Origin: JBBECE01 sp964574935
GTDB lineage: Bacteria > Pseudomonadota > Alphaproteobacteria > Rhizobiales > Devosiaceae
Direction of reading: 5' to 3'
DNA: 64,000 bases
Assembly (NCBI GenBank): GCA_964574935.1
Contig: CAZNOZ010000006.1
Coordinates: forward strand, 1 to 64,000
Both the position numbers and the translations under genes were made by a program. Position 1 is the first letter of the stretch. Each line of letters starts with the position of its first letter. Below the pieces are notes generated by a model. The model searched no databases, was not told the origin of the DNA, and saw only the letters and a program-made list of their open reading frames with translations. Shown piece after piece: positions 49,373 to 58,190 of this stretch.

Positions 49373-49400
49373 AACCTAGGCGCCCGGCGGCGAAAGTCAA
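49373..49400 (-). promoter_or_regulatory. Candidate rpmG promoter
   Basis: On the minus strand TTGACT (49400-49395) is followed after 16 bases by TAGGTT (49378-49373). It lies in the 104-base gap between rnr and rpmG, about 60 bases before the rpmG start, and fits a separate rpmG transcript ending at the hairpin downstream. Confidence 0.45.
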
Positions 49401-49416
49401 GACGGTCGGGCGATCC

Positions 49417-51684
49417 CTAGGCGGACCGCTTGCGGCCCCGCCGCTGCCGCCTGGCGCCGCGGCGGGGGGCACTGCGCCGGCGCCCGGCGGCGGTGACCTC
49501 GCCCTCGCTGAGGAGCTCGAAGCGCAGCGCGCCGGCCATCGGGGCGGCCTCGATCAGCCGCACCTCGACCCTGTCGCCGACCCGGAAGCGCTCGCCGGTC
49601 TCATCCCCGACCAGCGCCAGCTCGGCCTCGACCAGCCGGAACCAGTCGCGCCCGAGGCTGGCCGCCGGCACGAAGCCGTCGGCGCCGGTGGTGTCCAGGC
49701 TGACGAACAGGCCGGCCCTTGTGACCCCGGAAATCCGCCCCGTGAAGCGCTCGCCCACCTTGTCGGCGAGGTAGAGCGCCAGCAGCCGGTCCTCGGTCTC
49801 GCGCTCGGCCGCCATCGCCCTTCGTTCGGCCATCGAAAGGTGCTGGCCGATGCCGGCGAGCTTATTCTCGGTCGCCTCGCTGAGCCCGCCGGGGCCGAGC
49901 CCCAGGGCCCTTATCAGCGCGCGGTGCACCACCAGATCGGCATAGCGGCGGATGGGCGAGGTGAAATGCGCGTAGCGCCTGAGATTGAGCCCGAAATGCC
50001 CGTAGTTGTCGTCGGCATATTCGGCCTGGGCCTGGGCCCTGAGGATCAGCTCGTGGATGAGCTCGGGGCTCGGATGGTCGCCGGCCCGGGCCAGGATGCG
50101 GTTGAAATGCAGGGGTCTGAGCGCCCGGTCCTTGACCAGCGACAGCTGCATTGTCTTGAGCGCCGTGCGCAGATCCTCGAGCTTTTGCATCGAAGGGGCG
50201 TCGTGGACCCGGTAGAGCAGGGGCGTGTCATAGGCCTCCAGCGTTTCGGCGGCCGAGACGTTGGCCGCGATCATCATCTCCTCGATCAGCCGGTGGGCGG
50301 CCAGCCGCTCGGGGACGACGACGTCCGCAACCAGGCCATAACGGTCGAGCCGGATGCGCCGCTCGGGCAGGTCGAGGTCGAGGGGCTGGCGTTTCTCGCG
50401 GGCGGTTCTGAGGGCGCCGTGGGCGGCCCAGAGGGGCTTCAGCACCGCTTCGAGCAGCGGCCCGGTCACCTCGTCGGGATTGCCGTCGATCGCCGCCTGG
50501 GCCTGGGTGTAGGTCAGGCGCGCCGCCGAGCGCATCAGCACGCGATGAAAGCTGTGCCCCCGGCGCTCGCCGTCGGGACCGACGACCATCCGCACCGCCA
50601 GGGCCGGCCGGTTTTCGCCGGGCCTGAGCGAGCAGAGATCGGTCGACAGCCGCTCGGGCAGCATCGGCACGACGCGATCCGGGAAATAGACCGAATTGCC
50701 GCGCTCATAGGCCTCGCGGTCGAGCGCCGTGCCGGGAAGCACATAGAAGGCGACGTCGGCGATCGCGACCGTGATGACAAACCCGCCCGGATTGGCCGGA
50801 TCGGGGTCCGGCGCGGCGTGGACGGCGTCGTCGTGGTCCTTGGCGTCTTCGGGGTCGATGGTGACCAGGGGCACATCACGCCAGTCTTCGCGATCCTTCG
50901 CGCCGGCGGGCTCGGCGGCTTCGGCCTCCGCCAGGGCGGCGCCGGAGAAGGTGTGGGGGATATCGAGATTGGTCAGCGCGATCAGAGAAATCGCTTTCTC
51001 GCTCAAGGGGTTGCCGACGACCGAGGTGACCCGGGCAGCGGCGGCGCGGCCCTCGCCGATGGGTTCGACTTCGACGAGATCGCCGTCCTTGGCGTCGCCG
51101 AGATCGCCGGCGCGGATCGTCGCCTCCCGCCCCTTGCGCTCGACCGGCTCCAGCCGTGCGCCGCCCTTTGTCTGGTGCACGATGCCGATCATGGCGCGGC
51201 GCGGGCGGTCGAGGATCTTCATCGCCCGGGCGCCGTAGGCGGGCGTCTCGCCGTCCCGGCGCTCGATGCGGGCCAGCACCCGGTCGCCGGGGCCGGGCAC
51301 CACGCGGGCGCGGTGCGGGGTGACGATTTCCACCGGCGGCCGCGGGCCGGCTTCAGTGTCCCATTTGAGCGGGTAGGCGAGCATCGCCTCGGGATCGGCG
51401 TCGGGCGGGATCTCCAAAACCGCGACCGAGGGCAGACCGGCGCTCGGCCGCACCCGCCGCCGGCCGCCGGCGATCAGCCCTTCGTCGCGCATCTCGCGCA
51501 ACAGATCGTTGAACGGCCGCCGGGCGGCGCCCTTGATGCCGAACGCCCGAATGAGCTCGCGCTTGGCGGAAAGGTCGGGGTTGTCGGCGAGGAACTTCAG
51601 CACTTCGGCGCGGCTCGGGATTTTGGCCGCGTCGTTGCCGGGTTCGCCGGGTTGCTTTCGATCGCCGGATTTCCGGCTGCGCAT
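49417..51684 (-). CDS. rnr: Ribonuclease R
   Basis: RNase R (755 residues) is a processive 3'-5' exoribonuclease that digests structured RNA and takes part in tmRNA-linked decay. Domains: an N-terminal helix-turn-helix (about residues 25-75), cold-shock folds, the RNB catalytic domain with TIDPEDAKDHDDAV (about 272-285; the metal-binding aspartates), GNSVYFPDRVVPMLP and RYAHFTSPIRRYADLVVHR, then an S1 domain (about 635-715) and a basic C-terminal tail rich in Arg. It lies 17 bases after topA, probably cotranscribed. Confidence 0.97.
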   Translation of the reverse strand: MRSRKSGDRKQPGEPGNDAAKIPSRAEVLKFLADNPDLSAKRELIRAFGIKGAARRPFNDLLREMRDEGLIAGGRRRVRPSAGLPSVAVLEIPPDADPEAMLAYPLKWDTEAGPRPPVEIVTPHRARVVPGPGDRVLARIERRDGETPAYGARAMKILDRPRRAMIGIVHQTKGGARLEPVERKGREATIRAGDLGDAKDGDLVEVEPIGEGRAAAARVTSVVGNPLSEKAISLIALTNLDIPHTFSGAALAEAEAAEPAGAKDREDWRDVPLVTIDPEDAKDHDDAVHAAPDPDPANPGGFVITVAIADVAFYVLPGTALDREAYERGNSVYFPDRVVPMLPERLSTDLCSLRPGENRPALAVRMVVGPDGERRGHSFHRVLMRSAARLTYTQAQAAIDGNPDEVTGPLLEAVLKPLWAAHGALRTAREKRQPLDLDLPERRIRLDRYGLVADVVVPERLAAHRLIEEMMIAANVSAAETLEAYDTPLLYRVHDAPSMQKLEDLRTALKTMQLSLVKDRALRPLHFNRILARAGDHPSPELIHELILRAQAQAEYADDNYGHFGLNLRRYAHFTSPIRRYADLVVHRALIRALGLGPGGLSEATENKLAGIGQHLSMAERRAMAAERETEDRLLALYLADKVGERFTGRISGVTRAGLFVSLDTTGADGFVPAASLGRDWFRLVEAELALVGDETGERFRVGDRVEVRLIEAAPMAGALRFELLSEGEVTAAGRRRSAPRRGARRQRRGRKRSA

Positions 51685-51701
51685 GGCGCGGTCCCGAGTG
51701 C

Positions 51702-54215
51702 TCAGCTGCGGGCCCGGGCGCGCTTGCGTCCGCCCCCGGCCGCCTTGGCGGCGATCAGCGCCAGCGCCTGCTCCATCGTCACGTCTTCGGGCGCGGTGTC
51801 CTTGGGCAGGGTCGCGTTGATCTTGCCGTGATTGACGTAGGGCCCGTAGCGGCCCTCGCGGACCGTCACCTCGCCGCCGTCGGGATGCGGGCCGAGGTTC
51901 TTGACGACGCTGGACGTTCCGCGGCCGCCGCCGGCCGCCTTGCGGGCGAGCAGATCGACGGCGCGGTTGAGCCCGACGCTGAAGACCTCGTCGACCTCGG
52001 GCAGGTTTGCATATTTGCCCTGATGGGAGACGAAGGGGCCGTAGCGCCCGATGCCGGCGGTGATCGGCTCGCCGGTTTCGGGATGCAGGCCCACCTGGCG
52101 CGGCAGGGACAACAGACGCAGGGCGCCTTCGAGATCGATCGTTTCGGCGTCCCAGCCGCGCGGCACGCCGGCGCGCCTGGCTTCCTTGCCCTCACCGAGC
52201 TGCACGTAGGGCCCGTAGCGGCCGGTGCGCTGGGTGACCGGCAGGGAGGTCTCCGGATCGTCGCCGAGCACCCTGGGGCCGCCGCCTTCGCCTTCGCCCT
52301 TGGCGGCGTCGGCAAGCTGCCTTGTGTAGTTGCATTCGGGGTAGTTCGAGCAGCCGATGAAGGCGCCGTAGCGCCCGACCTTGAGCGACAGCCTTCCGTC
52401 GCCGCAGTTGGGACAGGTGCGCGGGTCGGCGCCGTCCTCGCGGGCCGGGAAAATGTGATCGCCGAGCAGCTCGTTGAGCGCGTCCAGCACCTCGGAGACC
52501 CGCAGATCCTGGATTTCGGCGATGTGGGCGGAGAAATCGGTCCAGAACCGCCGAAGCACGTCCTTCCACTCGATCCTGCCGGCGGAAATCTCGTCGAGCT
52601 CGGCCTCGAGATTGGCCGTGAAATCGTATTCGACGTAGCGGGTGAAGAAGCTCTGCAAAAAGGCGGTGACCAGCCGCCCGCGGTCCTCGGGCACCAGCGC
52701 CTTCTTCTCGAGCCGCACATAGTCGCGGTCTTTGAGGACCGCCAGCGTCGAGGCGTAGGTGGAGGGACGGCCGATGCCCAGCTCCTCCATGCGCCGGATG
52801 AGGCTGGCCTCGGTGTAGCGCGGCGGCGGCTGCGTGAAATGCTGCTCGGCGACGCAATCGACGAGCGCCGGGGTGTCGCCCTCGGCCAGGGCCGGCAGGT
52901 CGCGGCTCTCCTCGTCCTTGTCAGAGGTCGGCACGGCGTAGAGCGCGAGGAACCCCTCGAAGGTGGTGACCGAGCCGGTGGCCCTGAGCGTCATGGGACG
53001 GTCGGCGCCGGCGACGTCGAGATCGACGGTGGTTCGCTCGATCTCGGCGGCGCGCATCTGGGAAGCCAGGGCGCGCTTCCAGATCAGCTCGTAGAGCCTG
53101 AGCTGTTCCGATTCGAGCTGCGGGAGCGTCTCGGGGCGCCGGGAAAGGTCGGTGGGGCGGATCGCCTCGTGCGCTTCCTGGGCGTTCTTGGCCTTGGTCT
53201 GATAGAGGCGCGGCTTGTCGGGCAGGTAGTGATCGCCGAACTGGCCGGCGATCTGGCGGCGCGCCGCATCGATCGCTTCGGGGGCCATCTGCACCGCGTC
53301 GGTGCGCATGTAGGTGATCAGCCCGACGCTTTCGCCGCCCACCGTCACGCCCTCATACAGGCGCTGCGCGACCTGCATCGTCCGCGAGGGCGAAAAGCCC
53401 AGGCGATTGGAGGCGTCCTGCTGCAGGGTGGAGGTGGTGAAAGGGGCGTAGGGGTTGCGCTTCTGCGGCTTCTTCTCGACCGAGGTCACCTGCAGCCGGC
53501 CGGCCTTGACCGCGTCGCGGATGGCGGTGGCGTCGGCCTCGTTGGCGATGTCGAGCCGGTCGAGCTTTTTGCCGTCCAGGGCGAACGCCCGCGCTTCGAA
53601 CCCCATGCCGGCCTGTTCGAGGGAGGCGGTGACCGACCAGTATTCGGTCGGCTTGAAGCGCTCGATGTCCGCCTCGCGTTCGCTCACCAGCCTGAGTGCC
53701 ACCGACTGCACGCGGCCGGCCGAACGCGAGCCGGGCAGCTTGCGCCAAAGGATCGGGGAGAGGGAAAAGCCGACAAGATAGTCGAGCGCGCGGCGCGCCA
53801 GATAGGCGTCGACCAACGGCTCGTCGATCTCGCGCGGGTGGGCCATCGCCTCCTGAACCGCCGATTTGGTCACCGCGTTGAAGACCACCCGGCGCACCGG
53901 CTTGCCGTTCAGGACCTTTTTCGACCTCAAAACGTTCAGCACATGCCAGGAAATGGCTTCGCCCTCGCGGTCCGGGTCGGTGGCGAGGATCAGCTCGTCG
54001 GCGTCCTTGACGGCGCGGGCGATCTCGGCGAGCCGCTTCTTGGCCGCCGAATCGACTTCCCAGACCATCTCGAAATCCTCGTCCGGCTTCACCGAGCCGT
54101 CCTTGGACGGCAGGTCGCGGACGTGCCCGAAGGAGGCGAACACCTCGTAGTCGGGTCCGAGATAGCGATTGATTGTCTTGGCCTTGGCGGGGCTTTCGAC
54201 GATGACGACTTTCAT
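51702..54215 (-). CDS. topA: DNA topoisomerase I
   Basis: Type IA topoisomerase (837 residues) that relaxes negative supercoils. The Toprim domain (residues 1-115) has VESPAKAKTINRYLG with the catalytic Glu and DPDREGEAISWH; the active-site tyrosine is Tyr302 in ITYMRTD. C-terminal region: one four-cysteine zinc finger (CPNCGDGRLSLKVGRYGAFIGC, cut here at the second pair) and then several GRYGP-type repeats that replace further zinc fingers, the usual alphaproteobacterial form, ending in a basic tail. Confidence 0.97.
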   Translation of the reverse strand: MKVVIVESPAKAKTINRYLGPDYEVFASFGHVRDLPSKDGSVKPDEDFEMVWEVDSAAKKRLAEIARAVKDADELILATDPDREGEAISWHVLNVLRSKKVLNGKPVRRVVFNAVTKSAVQEAMAHPREIDEPLVDAYLARRALDYLVGFSLSPILWRKLPGSRSAGRVQSVALRLVSEREADIERFKPTEYWSVTASLEQAGMGFEARAFALDGKKLDRLDIANEADATAIRDAVKAGRLQVTSVEKKPQKRNPYAPFTTSTLQQDASNRLGFSPSRTMQVAQRLYEGVTVGGESVGLITYMRTDAVQMAPEAIDAARRQIAGQFGDHYLPDKPRLYQTKAKNAQEAHEAIRPTDLSRRPETLPQLESEQLRLYELIWKRALASQMRAAEIERTTVDLDVAGADRPMTLRATGSVTTFEGFLALYAVPTSDKDEESRDLPALAEGDTPALVDCVAEQHFTQPPPRYTEASLIRRMEELGIGRPSTYASTLAVLKDRDYVRLEKKALVPEDRGRLVTAFLQSFFTRYVEYDFTANLEAELDEISAGRIEWKDVLRRFWTDFSAHIAEIQDLRVSEVLDALNELLGDHIFPAREDGADPRTCPNCGDGRLSLKVGRYGAFIGCSNYPECNYTRQLADAAKGEGEGGGPRVLGDDPETSLPVTQRTGRYGPYVQLGEGKEARRAGVPRGWDAETIDLEGALRLLSLPRQVGLHPETGEPITAGIGRYGPFVSHQGKYANLPEVDEVFSVGLNRAVDLLARKAAGGGRGTSSVVKNLGPHPDGGEVTVREGRYGPYVNHGKINATLPKDTAPEDVTMEQALALIAAKAAGGGRKRARARS

Positions 54216-54305
54216 GATGGACGCGGGTTCCGGGGCCGGGCCGAAGCGCGGCGCAACATGGTGAACCGATACCGCGCTGTCAAACCCAAAGCGCGCGATT
54301 TCGCG

Positions 54306-54989
54306 TCATTCGGCCCGGCGCAGCTTTGCTGCGGCTTTTTTCGCGGCGGCGGTGCGCGCCTCGGTCAGCGCGGCCATGGCGGTGCGCGTCTCAGCGAGAC
54401 GATCGGGATCGACGGTGGCGGGCGAGCCGGCCGAAAACGGCGGCTGCGGCGCGTATTCCATCGACAGCTGCACGAGCTCGGCGCGTTGGCGCCCGAACAG
54501 CGCGTCGGCCAGGGTCAGCGCGAAGTCGATGCCGGCGGTGACCCCGGCGCCGGTGATCCGGTCGCGGTCGATGACGACCCGCTCGGGCGTCGGGATCGCC
54601 CCGAACAGCGCCAACTGCTCGATCGAGGCCCAATGGCAGGTGGCGCGATAGCCGGTCAGCAGGCCGGCGGCGGCGAGGACGAGGGAGCCGGTGCAAACCG
54701 ACGTCACGTAGCGCGCGCCGTCGGCCTGGCGGGCGAGGAAGGCCAACACCTCCGCGTCGTCCATCAGGGCGAGCTGGCCGGGGCCGCCGGGCACGAACAA
54801 GATGTCGGCCTGCGGACACTCGGCGAGGGTCCGGGTCGGCAGGATGCGCAGCCCGCTGGCATCGCGAACCGGATCGAGGCCTTTCCAAACCAGGTCGATG
54901 GCCAGCTCCGGACAGCGCGCGAAGACCTCGAACGGCCCGGTCAGGTCGAGCTGGGTCATTTGGGGATAGGCGAGCATGACGACATTCAT
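54306..54989 (-). CDS. DJ-1/PfpI family protein, isonitrile-hydratase-like
   Basis: A 227-residue class-I-glutamine-amidotransferase-like protein of the DJ-1/PfpI superfamily. Asp15 (MTQLDLTGPFEVF), Cys99 and Thr100 (SVCTGSLVLAAAGLL) match the Asp17/Cys101/Thr102 set known for Pseudomonas isonitrile hydratase, so hydration of isonitriles to N-formyl amides is possible. The C-terminus is an Ala/Lys-rich helix. Start ATG 54989 has AGGA eight bases upstream; 55064 in frame is unlikely. It sits between topA and dprA, which are usually adjacent. Confidence 0.82.
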   Translation of the reverse strand: MNVVMLAYPQMTQLDLTGPFEVFARCPELAIDLVWKGLDPVRDASGLRILPTRTLAECPQADILFVPGGPGQLALMDDAEVLAFLARQADGARYVTSVCTGSLVLAAAGLLTGYRATCHWASIEQLALFGAIPTPERVVIDRDRITGAGVTAGIDFALTLADALFGRQRAELVQLSMEYAPQPPFSAGSPATVDPDRLAETRTAMAALTEARTAAAKKAAAKLRRAE

Positions 54990-55126
54990 GGGGCATTTCC
55001 TCGGAGGTCGGGGGTGCCCAGGCGAGCGGCTGCCGTCGGTCCGCGCTCCCTCGTGGTGCTCCACTTCTCGCCAGTCGCGCGGCCGCCGCCAGTATCGCTG
55101 TGCGGGCCGGCGCGGGCAAGGCCGGA

Positions 55127-56272
55127 TCAGCCCCTGAGCGCCACCAGTTGCCCCGCCGAGCGCTCGATGCGGCCGGCGATTTCGAGCTCCAGGAGGATTG
55201 TCTGGACCTGAGCGGGCCCCAACCCCGACTGCGCGATGAGCTCGTCGACCGCGACCGGGGTGACCGAAAGCAGGTTCGCGAGGCGGGCCCGATCGTCCTG
55301 GGTGGCCTCGGTATCGTCGGCAAAATCGGCGAAGGCAGGCGCGTCGGCCTCGGGCTCCTCGAAGAGGCTTTGGGGGCGGGCGCTCGAAAGCTGTTCGATG
55401 ACGTCGGCGGCTTCGCGGGTCAGGGTGGCGCCTTCGCGGATGAGCGAATTGACCCCCTCGGCCCTCGGATCGAGAGGCGAGCCGGGGACCGCGAAGACCT
55501 CCCGGTTCTGTTCGAGCGCGAAGCGGGCGGTGATGAGCGAGCCGGAGCGTTTGGCGGCTTCGATGATCACCACCCCGCGGGCGATCCCGGAGATCAGGCG
55601 ATTGCGGCGCGGGAAGTCGCGGGCGCGCGGGATATGGCCGAGCGGCATCTCCGAGACCAGCGCGCCGGCGTTGGCGAGGATGTCCTCGGCGAGGGGGAGG
55701 TTTTGGTCCGGGTAGATGCGGTCGAGGCCGCCGGCCAGCACCGCGATCGTGCCGGTTTCGAGGGCGGCGGCGTGGGCGGCGGCGTCGATGCCGCGGGCCA
55801 GGCCCGAGACGACGACATAGCCGGCGCGGCCCAATTCACCGGCGAGCTTGCCGGTGAGCGTGCGCCCCGGCGCCGAGGCGTTGCGGGCCCCGACGATCGC
55901 CACCGCATCGCGGCGGAGGATGTCGCCGGCGCCCAGGATCGCCAGCAGCGGCGGGGGACCGTGGATGTGGCGCAGCATCGGGGGGTAGTCGGGCTCGCCG
56001 ACGGCCACGAACCGGCCGCCGAGCTCGTCGAGGGCATCGATCTCGCGTTCGGCGTCCTCCAGCTCGGGAATGTCCGGCGCGGCGGCGGCCCCGCCCTGAC
56101 GGGCGATCCGGGGCAACGCGTCGATGGCGGCGGCGGCCGAGCCGAAGCGGTTGATCAGGCGCCGGAAGGTCGCCGGGCCGACGCTGTCGGTGCGGATCAG
56201 GCGCAGCCAGTCGCGGCGCTGGGCGGAGCCGAGCTCGGCGGCGGTGAATTCGCCGTCCGGCAGCGGGCTCAC
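55127..56272 (-). CDS. dprA: DNA processing protein DprA
   Basis: DprA (381 residues) binds incoming single-stranded DNA and loads RecA in transformation; most bacteria carry it. An N-terminal SAM-like helical region (residues 15-75) precedes the Rossmann fold with VAIVGARNAS, VVSGLARGIDAAAHAAAL, PRRNRLISG and GSLITARFALEQNREVFAVPG; a winged-helix DprA C-terminal domain follows from about 315 (LANLLSVTPVAVDELIAQSG). The start is GTG 56272, overlapping the plsY stop (GTGA). Confidence 0.95.
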   Translation of the reverse strand: MSPLPDGEFTAAELGSAQRRDWLRLIRTDSVGPATFRRLINRFGSAAAAIDALPRIARQGGAAAAPDIPELEDAEREIDALDELGGRFVAVGEPDYPPMLRHIHGPPPLLAILGAGDILRRDAVAIVGARNASAPGRTLTGKLAGELGRAGYVVVSGLARGIDAAAHAAALETGTIAVLAGGLDRIYPDQNLPLAEDILANAGALVSEMPLGHIPRARDFPRRNRLISGIARGVVIIEAAKRSGSLITARFALEQNREVFAVPGSPLDPRAEGVNSLIREGATLTREAADVIEQLSSARPQSLFEEPEADAPAFADFADDTEATQDDRARLANLLSVTPVAVDELIAQSGLGPAQVQTILLELEIAGRIERSAGQLVALRG

Positions 56273-56886
56273 GACGGATCGGCGGGTTCGTGGCCCCCCG
56301 CGTCGCCACGCTCCCCGATCCGGGTCTCGGTGCCGGCGACGAGGCGCTGGATGTTCGCCCAGTGCCGGGAGTAGAGCAGCAGGCCGAGCGCGGCCGTGAA
56401 CGCGGCGAGGGCGGGGCCGGACCAGATCCAGGCGAACACCGGCGTGGATGCGGCGGCGATCAGCGCCGCCAGGGACGAATAGCGCCGGGCGGCCGCGACG
56501 ATCAGCCAGACGATGCAGAACAGCACGCCGACGATCCAGTTCAGCGTCAGCATCACGCCGATATAGGTGGCGACGCTCTTGCCGCCGCGGAACCTCAGCC
56601 ACACCGGCCAGGCGTGGCCGACGAAGGCGCCGGCACCGGCGGCCATGGCGGCGAACTCACCTCCAAAGCGGGTCGCCAGCCAAACCGCCGCAGCGCCCTT
56701 GCCGGCGTCGAGCAGCAGCGTCAGCGCCGCCAGCTCCCGACGGCCCGTCCTGAGCACGTTGGTGGCGCCGATACTATGCGAGCCGATGGCACGGACGTCG
56801 CCGAGGCCGGCGGCGCGGGTGATCAGCAGCCCGAAGGGGATCGAGCCGAGCAGGTATCCGGCGATGGCGGCGAGAAGTTCGGGCAC
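56269..56886 (-). CDS. plsY: Glycerol-3-phosphate acyltransferase PlsY
   Basis: PlsY (205 residues) acylates glycerol 3-phosphate from acyl-phosphate in the inner membrane, starting phospholipid synthesis. Five hydrophobic spans are visible. Motif 2 is intact (FRGGKSVATYIG, about residues 98-109) and motif 3 lies near the C-terminus (YSRHWANIQRL). Motif 1, usually GSGNIGATN, reads GSHSIGATN (residues 35-43). Start is GTG 56886. It sits in the conserved dprA-plsY-pyrC-pyrB run. Confidence 0.93.
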   Translation of the reverse strand: MPELLAAIAGYLLGSIPFGLLITRAAGLGDVRAIGSHSIGATNVLRTGRRELAALTLLLDAGKGAAAVWLATRFGGEFAAMAAGAGAFVGHAWPVWLRFRGGKSVATYIGVMLTLNWIVGVLFCIVWLIVAAARRYSSLAALIAAASTPVFAWIWSGPALAAFTAALGLLLYSRHWANIQRLVAGTETRIGERGDAGGHEPADPS

Positions 56887-56897
56887 GTCAGGGTCCC

Positions 56898-58190
56898 TCA
56901 GTCGGCCTCATCATAGACGGTGCGCCCGGAGACGAAAGTGCGCACCACGCGGCCGGTCATCCGGGCCCCCTGGAAGCAGGTGTTGCGCGAGCGCGAGCTG
57001 AGCGCCGCATCGGAGACCACCCAGGGCCGGTCGAGGTCGATGAGGATGAGGTCGGCCTTGTCGCCGATGCGCAGCCGGCCCGTTTCGAGCCCGAGCAGGT
57101 CGGCGGGGCTCGAGGTGAGGGCTTTCAGGAGCGTCATCAGGTCGACGTCGCCGGCATGGTACAGCCTGAGCGCCACCGCCAGCAGGGTTTCCAGCCCGAC
57201 GGCGCCGTCGGCGGCCTCGGCGAAGGGGCGGCGCTTGGTCTCGACGTCCTGGGGATCGTGGGCGGAATGGATTGTCGAAATCGTGCCGTCGGCGAGCGCC
57301 GCGACCATCGCCTGCCGGTCCTCTTCGGCGCGCAGAGGCGGGGAGAGCTTGAAGAAGGTGCGGTAGGAGCCGATGTCGTTCTCGTTGAGCGCCAGGGAGT
57401 TGATCGACACCCCGCAGGAAACCCGGTCCGACCGCTTGAGGGCCCGCCGGACGATGTCGGCGGACGCGGCGCAGGAAATCTGGGCGGTGTGGTAGCGGGC
57501 GCCGGAGGCCAGAGCCAGTTGCAGGTCGCGGTCGAGCGGCACCGTTTCGGCCTCGATCGGAATGCCCTTGAGCCCGAGCGCGGTGGCGAAGGCGCCGGCG
57601 TTCATCACCCCGTCGCCGGTCAGCGATGCATCGGCGACATGGTGGATCACCGGCATCTCGAAGTTTTTCGCGTAGGTGAGGGCGGCGCGGAGAAGCCCCG
57701 CATCGGCGAGGCTGGTGCGGCCTTCGGTCAGCGCCCGGGCGCCGGCTTCCTTGAGGAGCCCGAATTCGGTGATTTCCTCGCCCCTGAGACCCTTGGTCAG
57801 GGCGGCGGCGGGATAGATGCGGATCTTCGAGATGCCGCGGGCCCGGCGGATGACGTAGTCGACAAGCGCCGTCTCGTCGATCACCGGGTCGGTGTCGGGC
57901 ATCAAGAGGAACGTCGTGACTCCGCCGGCGGCGGCGGCATCGGCCGCCGAGGCCAGGGTTTCGCGGTATTCGTGTCCCGGCTCGCCGGTGAACACCCTCA
58001 GATCGACGAGACCGGGGGCCAGGACAAGTCCGCCGGCGTCGATCCGTTCGGCGCCTTCGGGAACGCCCGGGGCTGCGCCGGTGGCGATTTCGGCGATGCG
58101 CTTGTTCTCGATGAGCACCGCGCCGGGCTCGTCGCGGCCGCTGGCCGGGTCGATGAGACGGGCGTTCTCGATGACGCGCGGGCTATCCAT
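56898..58190 (-). CDS. pyrC: Dihydroorotase-like protein, metal ligands replaced
   Basis: A 430-residue amidohydrolase-fold protein beside pyrB, by position the pyrimidine-path dihydroorotase. The usual HxH metal motif (DxHxHxR) is replaced: residues 63-67 read DLRVF, giving Arg65 and Phe67. The catalytic Asp of TDHAPH is also lost (SAHDPQ near 309-314). Such proteins, called PyrC' or PyrX in other bacteria, are inactive partners that stabilise aspartate transcarbamoylase. A second, active dihydroorotase must then exist elsewhere. It overlaps pyrB by eight bases. Confidence 0.88.
   Translation of the reverse strand: MDSPRVIENARLIDPASGRDEPGAVLIENKRIAEIATGAAPGVPEGAERIDAGGLVLAPGLVDLRVFTGEPGHEYRETLASAADAAAAGGVTTFLLMPDTDPVIDETALVDYVIRRARGISKIRIYPAAALTKGLRGEEITEFGLLKEAGARALTEGRTSLADAGLLRAALTYAKNFEMPVIHHVADASLTGDGVMNAGAFATALGLKGIPIEAETVPLDRDLQLALASGARYHTAQISCAASADIVRRALKRSDRVSCGVSINSLALNENDIGSYRTFFKLSPPLRAEEDRQAMVAALADGTISTIHSAHDPQDVETKRRPFAEAADGAVGLETLLAVALRLYHAGDVDLMTLLKALTSSPADLLGLETGRLRIGDKADLILIDLDRPWVVSDAALSSRSRNTCFQGARMTGRVVRTFVSGRTVYDEAD

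Noticed and set aside
49345..51831. An 828-codon open frame antisense to rnr
   Set aside because: Same shadow composition; the RNase R motifs on the minus strand are complete and explain the region.
51828..55211. A 1127-codon open frame on the plus strand, antisense to topA and its neighbours
   Set aside because: Composition is that of a GC-rich shadow frame (repeated Asp/Gly/Arg/Leu/His patterns, no domain recognised), and the opposite strand carries clear topA. It runs through several real genes.
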